Below are positions 1-9,232 of a stretch of DNA of 64,000 nucleotides, piece after piece. The notes beneath the pieces are model-generated. The model ran no database searches. It was not told the origin of the DNA and saw nothing but the letters and a program-made list of their open reading frames with translations. Each line of letters begins with the position of its first letter. Position 1 is the stretch's first letter. Origin of the DNA: Alisma plantago-aquatica (Eukaryota; Streptophyta; Magnoliopsida; Alismatales; Alismataceae); the NCBI GenBank assembly GCA_963693085.1, contig OY856409.1, forward strand, positions 1,168,789,749-1,168,853,748, given 5' to 3'. A program made the position numbers and the translations under genes.

Positions 1-367
1 CGCCCACGTGGCACTACGCCGCGGCCCCAACGACAAAATAGTCGTTGGGTTACGCCGGTCCAGGGAGCAATGCGTCCCCGTCCCGGACGCATTGCCAGCG
101 TGACAATTTCTAGCCGTTTCTAGCCGTTGGGGCGTCTCTGCGCGCGACGTATTGACCCCACAGAGGGCAATGCGTCCCGTTTGGGGACACATTGCCCTCT
201 TGTGGGGCCAATGCGTCCGCTTCCGGGACGCATTGCCTCCCGAGAGGGCAATGCATCCCAGAAGAGGACACATTACTCTTCAAATGTGCCATTTTGGACA
301 ATAAGTTTAAGAACGTGTCATTTAGATAATAAAAATTGGTAAATGTGTCATTTAGATTTTTTTGGCC
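1..367. mobile_element. Right-terminal part of a second Mutator-like element (body lies left of the window)
   Basis: Read in reverse complement, this stretch begins with a run of A and then follows the left end of the complete element at 1006-8623 almost base for base. It has the same order: an A-run, a TAAATGACACATTT-like block, a TTTTTATTA block, a TTCTTRAACTTATTG block, then the array of CAATGCGTCCC / GGGACGCATTG motifs, and finally the CpG-rich core with ACGACAAAATAGTCGT. It is therefore the right TIR of a related element whose coding part is outside the window. The outer edge is placed at about 367 by alignment with the other copy. The TSD cannot be tested because the left end is missing. 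The small ORFs crossing it are products of the repeats. Confidence 0.82.
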
Positions 368-996
368 CGCATTTATTTCTCTCAATCCCTCCGATGAAGT
401 TGCATAATCCGAAAAACGCTCGATCCGTAGGGTAGCTGTATATTAGTCCGGATCTGCTGTTCCTGTTGCGGAAACGTTGTTCCGCGCTGTTGCATTTAAT
501 CAGCATCATTGAAATCTTTTTTTATTTTTTTTAGAATTGGGATTTTGAGGTGAATGGAAGGTTAGGATATTATGCACCAGCATCCGGAACAGCATTATGT
601 GACAATAGATTTGACCGCACTATATATATGAGATATTACTCCAGAGTGTCATAAGCTTCTAATTAGAACTCGACCAGATGGGGTACCGAATGGGCTAGCG
701 GTGATGGTATTAAACATCAAACCATCCTAGACAGAGTTAAAAAAACCTGGACTCAGATGATTTTGGTGCTGCTAAAAACGGTGCAACTTTTTTGTTTTGA
801 TTCGATCTTATTAATAGGAAACTAACCTACTGATGTGTCCGAGCTTAGCGCTGCCATTATCCCACGAGAGTAGTCGTGCATGAGCTCCGCATGGACATGC
901 ATGCCTAGCTCCAACCCAAACACGCACGGCTTCCACACACAGTGATCGTGGGCTCGTGCATGGAGCTATGGACTCGACTGAAACATAAAACCCACA
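368..996. other. Spacer between two MULE ends; no recognised gene
   Basis: This 630-bp spacer separates the end of the partial MULE from the TSD of the complete one. I see no coding frame of interest, no tandem repeat and no terminal repeat. It may be old host sequence or an unrecognised element. Confidence 0.5.
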
Positions 997-1005
997 TAAG
1001 ATAAA
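997..1005. repeat. Left 9-bp target-site duplication of the MULE
   Basis: The nonamer taagataaa lies directly before the first element base (g1006). It is repeated exactly at 8624-8632 after the last element base. A 9-bp duplication is the hallmark length for the Mutator superfamily. Confidence 0.93.
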
Positions 1006-1560
1006 GGTAAAAAAAACCTAAATGACACATTTGTCAATTTTTATTACCTAAATAGTACGTTCTTGAACTTATTGTCCAAAATGGCACATTTCTGGGGCAA
1101 TGTGTCCCATACTGGAACACATTTTTCTCACGCGAGGCAATGCGTCCCGGCGGGGGACGTATTGGTCCCACAGGAGAGCAATGTGTCACGGTTCGGGACG
1201 CATTGCCCTCTCGTGGGACCAATGCGTCCCCCGTCGGGACGCATTGCCTCGCGTGAGAGCAATGTGTCCCAGCGGGGGACGCATTGACCCCACAAGAGGG
1301 CAATATGTCCCGCTTCGCATTGACCTCACAGGAGGGCAATGACCTCACAGGAGGGCAATGCGTCCCGAAGCGGGACACATTGCCTTTTGTGGGACCAATG
1401 CGTCGCGCACAGAGACGTCCACAACGGCTAGAAATTGTCATACGGGCAATGCGTCCGGGATGGGGACACATTGCTCCCTGGACAACGACTATTTTGTCGT
1501 TGGGGCCGCGGCGCGGCGCGGCGCGGGGCGGTGCCACGTGGGCGCAATGCGTCTCCAACT
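1006..1560. repeat. Left TIR of the MULE, with array of 11-bp inverted motifs
   Basis: The outer ~95 bp pairs with 8530-8623. From about 1098 to 1555 the sequence is an array of the 11-mer CAATGCGTCCC and its reverse complement GGGACGCATTG, about 16 recognisable copies. They alternate in orientation, so many potential short hairpins form. Variants replace CG by TG or CA (CAATGTGTCCC, GGGACACATTG), as expected from deamination of methylated CpG. The inner part carries a GC-rich promoter-like core. The ORFs crossing this block translate the repeat and are not genes. Confidence 0.88.
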
Positions 1561-1600
1561 GGTACGCATTGCTCCCCTATATATATTGGCCGAAATCAAC
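1490..1600 (+). promoter_or_regulatory. Putative promoter of the MULE transposase inside the left TIR
   Basis: A CpG-rich block with repeated GGCGC and a CACGTG palindrome (about 1532) is followed by a TATA-like ctatatatat near 1576. A pyrimidine-rich leader then runs toward 1690. A 5'-UTR intron is plausible from a GAG/GTATTT donor near 1812 to an AATATAG acceptor ending at 2280, just before the transposase ATG at 2286. The block is partly shared with 1-60 in the sister element. The promoter role is inferred from position and motifs only. Confidence 0.45.
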
Positions 1601-2285
1601 CCCCCAAACTCACACCATTCTTCATTTCCTTACTCTTGCTCTATACTCCCATTGCTCTGGAGCTTTTTCTCAGATTTCTACTGCTTTGAGGTGATTTCTA
1701 GCTTATTTCAGGCGATCTTGGAGCTGATATCTTCTACTGCTCGGAGACAATCTTGGAGCTTCTTCTTTCTCTTCTTGTATTCTTCGATTGTCAACACATA
1801 ACTCTCCATTTGAGGTATTTATTCTACCAAAATTTTAATTTTTAAAACATGAACTTAACATTAGTACAAAATATTACAACTGAAATAATTATATTGTTAC
1901 TCCTTAATTCCACATTACTGAAATAATGATGTAGAAAATGACAATTGAAGGCTAATTAATACCTAAAAATTATTGTTCAAAATTGCAAAATTGTTGTTAT
2001 GAAATGTTAGTGTTACGAAAAAATTAGCAAAATTGTTGTTATGAAATGTTAGTTAATTTTACTAAAAAAATAGCAAAATTATTGTTCTTAATTGTTGTTC
2101 ACTATTAATGTTATAGAAAAAGTAGTCAAATAAATTTAATTCCAAATTCAAAATTATTGTTCTAAAATCTTAACTATTATTTTAAAAATGATGTCACTGC
2201 TCTAAAATATTAATTCATGTTAATATAATGTTATAAAATATGAATTTCTTTCTGATGTTAATATAATATTCTAAAATATAGGAAC

Positions 2286-4895
2286 ATGACATCTAGTTCA
2301 AATTCACAAATTGTGAAGATGCGATATGATGGGCAATTTCTCTCTGATGGGTCTTATTACAGTCGATCTGTAAGACCCATAAACATTTCACTTATTAATA
2401 CCCTATCTGAACTAAAATCATATATCTATACAACACTTGACATCAATCCCAACCACTTCTCTATCAAAATATCCTATCTTTTCCCTGGAGAAAATCATAT
2501 GCTCGTACAAGTTGATGATGATGATGCATACAAAACCTTGTTATCACTTTCAGCTGATGCCTATATTGATGTGTTTCTTGAAAAAACATCTATCCACCAA
2601 CAACCTTGTTTAATGAGTGTATTGAATTAATTTCAATCTCAATTCCCTCACAATAATTTATGTAGTCAACCACCTCAATTCTCTCAAAGTCATTTAACTA
2701 CTGAATGGAGTCAACCACCTCAATTCCGTCTTAGCAATTTAACTGCTGAGTAGAGTCAACCACCTGAATGTTCTCAAAATCTTACTACTGAGAATATTGG
2801 TGTTGAGGTTGAGGAGGGAGATAATGATATTGATCATGAAGGTGATAATGATAGTGATCATGAAGGTGATAACAATAGTGACATTGAAGGTGGTAGTAAC
2901 AGTGAACCACCTGAGGATGAGTCATTGACTGAAACCGATGATGAGCACACACATCCATTCCATGACTCTATTGCAACATTGAGTTCTATTCCATCCATAT
3001 TTGACAACCAATGGCCCCAACATGAACACATTGATTCCAACTAGGAAGCTTTTCAAGATGATGACTGGGTGGAAGATTTTCGTCATGAATTTCGTCTCAA
3101 TTACAATCCTTCCAGTGTTGTCATATATGAGGGTGTTTTATTTGCATCTAAAGTTGTACTGGTTGAGACGCTCCAAAAATGGTCGGTACAAAAGAATGTC
3201 CAGTACCGTACATTACGCTCAAATAATCGTCATCTTAAACTTGTTTGTATCCATAATCAACGATGTCCTTGGAGATTGACCGCTTGCCAGTCCAAAAGAG
3301 TAGGTGGTATGTGGAAGATAAAACGTTGTAAAGCAGGCCGCAATTGTAAATTAACTGTTATGAATCATGATCATCACCAAGTCACAACATCTTATATTGC
3401 TCGAATGATAATGCCAATCCTAGTATCACGATTGGATATGTCGACACGAGAAATTCGTGACAAGGTGAATGTTGAACTAAGGCTCAATATATCTTACGAG
3501 AAGGCATATCTAGCGAGGAGGAAGGTTGTTTGTAAAATATTTGGAGACTGGGAATCATCATATCATAGTTTGTTGCCGTTCCTGATTTCTCTGACACAAT
3601 ATATTCCAAGAACTATATATGCCCACCTTATTGATGATTATAACCTTCAAACTGAAGGCACTCGTAGATTCAAGCGGGTGTTTTGGGCATTTGGTCCAGC
3701 TGTGAGGGGTTGTGCCTATTGTAGGCCTGTTCTTACTGTTGATGGGACATTTTTAACAGGAAAATATATTGGCATACTTCTCATTGCATGTGGCATAGAT
3801 GTTGATAATGGTCTATTTCCACTTGTTTTTGCTGTTGTCGAGAAAGAAAATAAGGACTCCTGGGAGTGGTTATTTGGTTGTCTACAAACTTGTATTCCAA
3901 TCATTCCATGACGTACAGACTTGTGTATTATTTTTAATCGAATGAGTGGGATTTTTCCAGCACTTGAATCAAAATTTCATTGGGCTCAACATCGTTATTG
4001 TCTTCGACATCTTTGGGAGAACTTCCATAAGTAGTTCAAGTCCAAGGAGTTGAGGGAGCTTTTGTGGAAGGTGGGATCCACAACTGATACACATGAATTT
4101 GATCGTCATATGATTGTTATAGAAACCATAGAACCAGCAGTGAAGTCGTATTTATTAGGCCAAAATCCAGTACATTGGGCTCTCTCATATGATAGAGGTT
4201 TCAGGTATGGGTCATTGACTACCAATCATGTTAAAGGGTGTAATGGAGTCTTAAAAGGTATTAGAGGTTTGTCAATACAAGCGTTAATTGTTGCCACATA
4301 CTATCGCTCCGTGACCATGTGGCTGCATAGGCGTAATCTCGCAAATAAACGTGCACAAGATGGACTGAAATGGCCCTTTAGGGTTCATGATAAGCTTTAT
4401 AATGTTCGAGAGGATGCAAAAAAATTGACAATACACATCCGTGTGAACAATGATCAATGGCTTGTTGGTGACATGGATGGATATAGATTTCAAGTAATAG
4501 TGTGTCCAAATGGTGGCAGTCAATGCAGTTGTGGTTTTCCACAACAATGGCATTATCCATGCTCTCATGTTTGGGTAGCTGCAGACTCTGTCAATTGGGA
4601 TCTTGATGCACTTGTGAGTACATATTATACAAATGAGGCTTATCTAAATGCATACAAAACTGTATTTCGTGGTATTCCCAACAAGAGGTATTGGCCTCAA
4701 TTTGATGAAAGTAGAGGTATTTATCCCTTATTACCCCCTAGGAAATGAAGGCAAGCTAGAAGACCAAAGAAAAAGAGAAGGAATTCAACTATGGATGTTG
4801 ATCCAAATCAGTATACATATCACTGTCATAAGTGTGGCAGAAAGGGCCATAATAGACACACTTGTCCTAATGTCACAGCATCTCTGGTCTTGTAA
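2286..4895 (+). pseudogene. MURA-type (MuDR) transposase, single frame with six premature stops
   Basis: This would encode a DDE transposase that cuts and pastes the element by binding its TIRs. One frame runs from ATG 2286 to TAA 4893 (870 codons) without an indel. It is interrupted at 2628 (TAA), 2751 (TAG), 3042 (TAG), 3909 (TGA), 4032 (TAG) and 4746 (TGA). Parts in order: an N-terminal domain resembling a PB1-like fold (2286-2600); a Gln/Pro repeat (SQPPQF) and acidic linker; the MULE transposase core, with first catalytic Asp in LTVDGTFLTGKY and the HRYCLRHLWENF motif; a SWIM zinc finger (CSCGFPQQWHYPCSH, about 4510-4570); a basic RRPKKKRR stretch; and a CCHC knuckle (CHKCGRKGHNRHTC, about 4830-4865). 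The second catalytic Asp appears as Asn (IIFNRMSGI), and the Glu of the N-x-x-E-x-x-N motif appears as Lys (NHVKGCN). It is certainly inactive. Confidence 0.93.
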
Positions 4896-5012
4896 TGTTT
4901 GCAATTTCAATTTACTCAAGTCATGTAATGTTTCCAATTTCAATTTACTCAAGTCATGTAATGTTTGCAATTTCAATTTACTCAAGTCATGTAATGTTTG
5001 CAATTTCAATTT
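4888..5012 (+). repeat. Tandem repeat of a 33-bp unit at the end of the transposase gene
   Basis: About 3.8 copies of a unit beginning tcatgtaatgtttgcaattt lie in tandem. The first copy overlaps the last codons and the stop of the transposase frame. The remaining copies form its 3' untranslated region or the spacer before the next gene at 5049. Confidence 0.9.
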
Positions 5013-5048
5013 CACTAAAACAATGAATTTATAATGGTTTTTCTATAG

Positions 5049-5438
5049 ATGGCTCATCGAAGGACATGGACATTTCACATGTCCTTAGAGTTAATCCAAA
5101 TAATAGCTACGAAGTGCCTACAGGGAAAAATGGCTCATCAAACTCTATTGGATGATGACTGGAATGACGTACCAGATTTGTTGTACAACAAGTTAGGATT
5201 TATAGTGATAAAAGAACAAGCACATTTTCATTTGCAATTTTTAAAGCAAATGTTTCACATGTATGAAGAACTTCTTGAGCTACCTGGTTGGTATTGGGAT
5301 CACATGAAACAGAAAGCAATGCCAATCAATGAACAAGTTAAAAACTAGTTAGTTGTATCACACCCAGAGATACATCGAGTTGTACATCAAATGTGGCCAT
5401 TTTATGAACATCTAGATGAGATATTGAATCAAATGTAG
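5049..5438 (+). pseudogene. Myb/SANT-like DNA-binding protein fragment (Myb_DNA-bind_3 type) inside the MULE
   Basis: ATG at 5049 opens a frame of 130 codons ending at TAG 5436, with one premature TAG at 5346. After an N-terminal stretch, the protein shows the pattern LGFIVIKEQAHFHLQFLK, then YEELLELPGWYWD, and after the stop HPEIHRV and YEHLDEIL. This spacing matches my memory of the plant Myb/SANT-like domain found in Harbinger-associated and many plant DNA-binding proteins (a G-W-D motif, then W...HP...Y..L..I). Such proteins bind DNA, and in Harbinger elements a Myb-like partner helps the transposase. Here it sits 150 bp after MURA and 175 bp before PMD, on the same strand. Whether it is an ancestral third gene of this MULE family or a captured fragment is open. 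The N-terminal helix region is poorly conserved, so the domain call is moderate. Confidence 0.6.
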
Positions 5439-5612
5439 TAACTAATTGTTGTAGTATTTCTCTTTTAGTAGTTCATGTTGTATTTTTATATTGTTTGGTG
5501 GTTCATGTATTTGAATTAATTTCATCTTATCTAATGAAGAATCTTGACAAACTTAAATGTTGTACAATATTTGGACTTTTCATTTAATGTAATATTTGCA
5601 CTTTTCATAGAT

Positions 5613-7805
5613 ATGGCTCCTAGACAAGAAACCTATCGACTCTCCCAGCACCACATTATGTTGGCACAATGGCCTATTACTGACCAGGATGTTTTAGAAA
5701 ATATTTCCATAGCTGGTTTTGGGCTTGTTCATAGGCTACCCTGTATCCACCTTGACCCTACTTTAATCACTGCATTAGTTAACAAGTGGGACAACTCTAG
5801 CAATACTTTTAGGTTTCCCCCTTTTGAGATGAGTGTCACTCTTCAGGATGTTGCAGTTCTTTTAGGCCTGAGGATTGATGGCCCACTCGTTATAGCTTCA
5901 TATCCTTTGGGTGTAGATGAGGGGCAATTTTCTTCATGGACTCACCTTTGTGAGAATTTCTTAGGAGATGCACCAGATGGGATGTCTAAGGGGCATATCT
6001 CCTTGATTTGGTTGCGTGAGACCTTCAAGGATATGGATCTGACTGCAGGTGATGAAGAACAACAATAATAATTGAGGACAAGGTATACTAGGGCATATCG
6101 CTTATATTTCTTAGGTAGTTACCTTATCCCAGATAGTACAGGGGATAGAGTTCATGTTAGGTACCTCCCTCTTGTGTCCGATTTTGCATGTTGTGGCACT
6201 CTATCTTGGGGTGCTGCAACTCTAGCTTTCTTATATAGGGAGTTGTATAAGGCAACCACCCGGTCCAGGAGAACTGCCCATCTATCAGGTTGTGTGTGCC
6301 TATTACAGCTGTGGTGTTGGGAGAGGTTGGGAATTGGATGCCCAGGTACAATTGCAATGTGTTGGGATGATTCGCCAGAAGATGTTCCCTTGGGTTACAG
6401 GTTAAAGATATACACAATTAATTTTTATATTTGTCCAAATATTATGTAGTGTTTATCTAAATTTTGTTTGTCAATTTAATAGGTGGCCTACCTTTATCCA
6501 AAGTAGTCAAACTATTAGGAGAACAATTCAGTTTTACGATTTAGCATTTGACCATATTTTCCCCTCACAGGTATAACTTAGTTACCTCTGTTGTGTGGTA
6601 TATGTTTTATTTATTTGCAATTTACTCCGTTTTATATGATACACGTTGTCTATATGAATAACATATAGAGTTGACTCGTTACACTGCTGATGTTCTCGAG
6701 AGATTGCCTGCCATTTGTAGAGATGGTAGTGATATTTGGTTGGCACGAGTGCCTCTGTTGTGCTACACAATAGTGGAGTAGCACTTTCCCGACAGAGTAC
6801 TCGGACAGTTCAGCTTTGTTCAAGTACAACCTACTCTTGAGCTTCCACAGCTTTGTCGGATAGATGGGAAGGGTCATGCAGCTGAGGATTGGATGCTTCA
6901 TTATAGGCAGGAGGTGCAGATGTGGAACAACAGACGTGAGATCTTTGTTCCCACTCCACCAGCTGATACAGTCTTTAGTCCTCAGGTTCACTATGCATGG
7001 TATTATCCACAATACATCGTGCCCCCTCCAGCTATGCCTCCAAGCACATACTACCCGCAAAGTTATCGCCAGCAGGAATTTGTGAGTATCATTCTTATTT
7101 CTTTTACAAACTGTTATTATTTATCTTTTTTATTTGTAATATATGTAATTGGTCTTTATTATGTGTACATACTTTGTTTTACAGGTACAAACACAAGTGG
7201 CGATCCGAGCGGCATTAGAGCACGCCCCTGCACAGATCAGAGACGGCATCTACAACATCCAGGGTAGTTACTTTGATAGTCTTCCTGACTATGCTCGGCT
7301 GTGGGATCCCATACCCACTCATACCACAACCCCTGAGCCCACTCCTACTCCTACTCCTACTCCTACTCCTACTGCTGAGCCCACTCCCACTCCCACTTCT
7401 CAGTTCATGTCATGGGGACCGACAGGGCCATATTTTTCAGGAGCTGTTTCATATTCCTCATTCATCACCCCACCTCAACCATCATCATACTATGGAGCAA
7501 GTTCTTCTTCTGTTCCATACACTCCATTCCCACCACCAATTATTCCCGAGAGCCAACCACCATCTTATGTCACATATTCACCTACTGCGTTTGATTTCTC
7601 AGGATGCACCCCACCTGATGCATCCTATCCTGGTTTTCAGAGACCCCTCACCCCACCTCCACCTTTTCATTTCTTCCCTGATGCTCACCAGTAGCCTCCT
7701 ACGTAGTTGTCCCCAGTTCAACCGTCTCCATATGACATCAGTACAGAGGATCCTGATGTAGAGGAAGGTGGGCGAGAACGTCGTGGGTGAGGACGACGTA
7801 CTTAG
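5613..7805 (+). pseudogene. Plant mobile domain (PMD, aminotransferase-like/MAIN-type) gene, four exons, premature stops
   Basis: Splice-consistent exons are 5613-6400, 6483-6570, 6671-7081 and 7185-7805. All introns are GT-AG and phases match throughout (636 codons). The protein follows the PMD family: an N-terminal domain with FRFPPFEMSVTLQDVAVLLG, the RAYRLYFLGSYLIPD and LSWGAATLAFLYRELYKAT blocks, LQLWCWERL, then a VPLLCYTIVE / HFPDRVLGQF / MWNNRREIF region. The C-terminal tail is Pro-rich, with a PTPTPT tract and PP-x-P repeats, and a basic end. Stops at 6066 and 6069 (TAA), 6779 (TAG), 7692 and 7704 (TAG) and 7788 (TGA) break it; all fit C-to-T or G-to-A change. PMD proteins in host genomes act in silencing and development; in transposons their role is unclear. 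The start is the ATG at 5613; upstream in-frame sequence lacks family similarity. Confidence 0.88.
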
Positions 7806-8220
7806 TTTTTTATATATTGTACTGTTTTGTATGTATGCCTTTGTGACGACATCTATTGTATGTGGATCTATCATATTATGATATCACATTGGTTCATTTT
7901 GGATCTATCATTTTGTTCTATTGTGTATTATTTTCTCGTCATGTTGGTTCATGTTTTAACCTTGTTTTTAATTTCTATCTCATTTTTTTGGATTAAGTTC
8001 TTATTATATAATCAATTAGGAACCAACTGATGTTGGTTGCAATACACTTATATATTCCATATGCATGTTACGAGCTATTGAAATTTATAATAATTGGGTA
8101 TATTATAGACATCCAAATACAAGTGAACGAATTGTAAATGTACAAATATAATCAATATTGTTAATATACATATCAATAACCATGAAACAATATCAGTGAC
8201 TACAAAAATATGATTAAAAA
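7806..8220. other. 3' region of the PMD gene and MULE interior up to the right TIR
   Basis: AT-rich sequence after the PMD stop. I see no further gene. It likely holds the 3' UTR and polyadenylation region of the PMD transcript. Confidence 0.5.
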
Positions 8221-8623
8221 ACGCAATGCGTCCTGCATGGGGACGCATTGGTGCAATGCGTCCTGCATGGGGACACATTGAGCAATGCGTCCTGGCGGGG
8301 GACACATTGGTCCCACAGGAGGGCAATGTGTCCCGGTTCGGGACACATTGCTCTGTTGTGGGACCAATACGTCCTCTACTGGAACGCATTGGTGCAATGC
8401 GTCCCAGCTGGAGACGCATTGGTCCCACAACAGAGCAATGTGTCCCAAACCGGGACGCATTGCCCTCCTGTGGGACCAATGCGTCCCCCGCTGGGACGCA
8501 TTGCTCAATGTGTCCCAGCATGGGACACATTGCTCCAGAAATGTGCCATTTTTGGCAATAAGTTCAAGAACGTGCCATTTAGGTAATAAAAATTGGCAAA
8601 TGTGCCATTTAGGTTTTTTTGCC
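8221..8623. repeat. Right TIR of the MULE, with array of 11-bp inverted motifs
   Basis: From 8224 to about 8535 there are roughly 18 alternating copies of CAATGCGTCCC-type and GGGACGCATTG-type 11-mers. The terminal ~95 bp is the reverse complement of 1006-1100 with few differences. Pairs of motifs enclose spacers of zero to about 25 bp, some shared with the left TIR (GGTCCCACAGGAGGGCAATG). The overlapping ORFs on both strands are repeat translations. Confidence 0.9.
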
Positions 8624-8632
8624 TAAGATAAA
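8624..8632. repeat. Right 9-bp target-site duplication of the MULE
   Basis: taagataaa, identical to 997-1005, directly follows the terminal GCC of the element. Confidence 0.93.
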
Positions 8633-8639
8633 CCAAGAA

Positions 8640-9232
8640 ACTTAATTATCCAACAAGCGGTTGGTCAGGCTGACAGGAGGAAGGTGGAGAAACACGTCTT
8701 CCTTGGTGGCGAGGGAGAATTCGATGGAGGAGCGAGCTTTGGCAGTGGACACGGGGCTGGTTTTGGTGGTGGAGATGGCATCGTCCATGGTGTAGGAGTT
8801 GGGAGGGGGATTCGGTGGTGGCAGACATGTAGGAGGCGGGTTTGGGGATGGATTCGGTGGAGGTGTTGGGGTCGGTGCAGGATTTGGAGGTGGTGCTGCA
8901 GGCGGGATGGGTGATGTTGTCGGCAGCGGATTCGGTGCAGGAGTTGAAGGTGGTGCAGGAGGAGGATTTGGTGGTGGTGAAGGAGCTGGGGGTGGTGTTG
9001 GAGGAGGATTGGGTGGTAGTTTTGATGAAGGAGCTGGATGTGGTGTTGGAGGCGGACTTGGTGGTGTCCATGGTAGAGAACTGGGAGCTGGTGCTGGAGG
9101 CGGATTGAGTGGTGGTCATGGTGGAGATGGAGGAGCTGGAAGCAGATTAGGAGGTGGATTATTTAGAGGTGGTGCAGGGGGAGGAGCTGGTGGTGGGTTG
9201 GGTGGCGGCCGGTCCGGGTGGAGGTGCTTGTG
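8640..9232 (-). pseudogene. Proline-rich (extensin-like) coding relic
   Basis: On the minus strand one frame reads a long series of PPNPPP, PPPAPPP and PPTPPP motifs from about 9230 to 8790. It continues into a Ser/Thr-containing tail that ends at a stop near 8648. One TGA near 9120 breaks it (CCA-TGA-CCA context, consistent with a former CGA). Pro-rich tracts of this kind occur in hydroxyproline-rich cell-wall proteins and in low-complexity tails of other plant proteins. No signal peptide is visible at the 5' side. The plus strand of the same DNA reads as a Gly-rich ORF, which I treat as the shadow, though strand choice rests on composition only. A similar relic lies at 21266-21947. Confidence 0.45.

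Larger units (their letters stand above)
1006..8623 (+). mobile_element. Complete Mutator-like element (MULE) with MURA, SANT-like and PMD genes
   Basis: The element is 7,618 bp, starts GGTAAAAAAAACC and ends GGTTTTTTTGCC. The two ends are inverted repeats for roughly 100 bp before they enter arrays of short inverted motifs. A perfect 9-bp TSD (taagataaa) flanks it. Inside, all on the plus strand, lie a transposase (2286-4895), a small Myb/SANT-like gene (5049-5438) and a spliced PMD gene (5613-7805). The transposase family and TSD length place it in the Mutator superfamily. PMD genes are known passengers of some MULEs; I do not know of a described family that also has the SANT-like gene. Every gene carries premature stops, so the copy is non-autonomous now. 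A sister end at 1-367 shows that the family has more than one copy here. Confidence 0.93.

Noticed and set aside
1034..1558. 174-codon minus-strand ORF and overlapping plus-strand ORFs in the MULE TIR
   Set aside because: They translate the alternating CAATGCGTCCC array; the same peptides recur in all frames and in both TIRs. No start context or domain.
4648..5034. 128-codon ORF after the transposase
   Set aside because: It runs in another frame through the transposase C-terminus and the 33-bp repeat; the zinc knuckle is read in the transposase frame.
8221..8540. CRISPR-like array of short repeats
   Set aside because: Motifs alternate in orientation, spacers are repeated rather than unique, and the region is a plant transposon end.
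8075..8626. Four overlapping ORFs of 100-150 codons on both strands
   Set aside because: Repeat translations of the right TIR.
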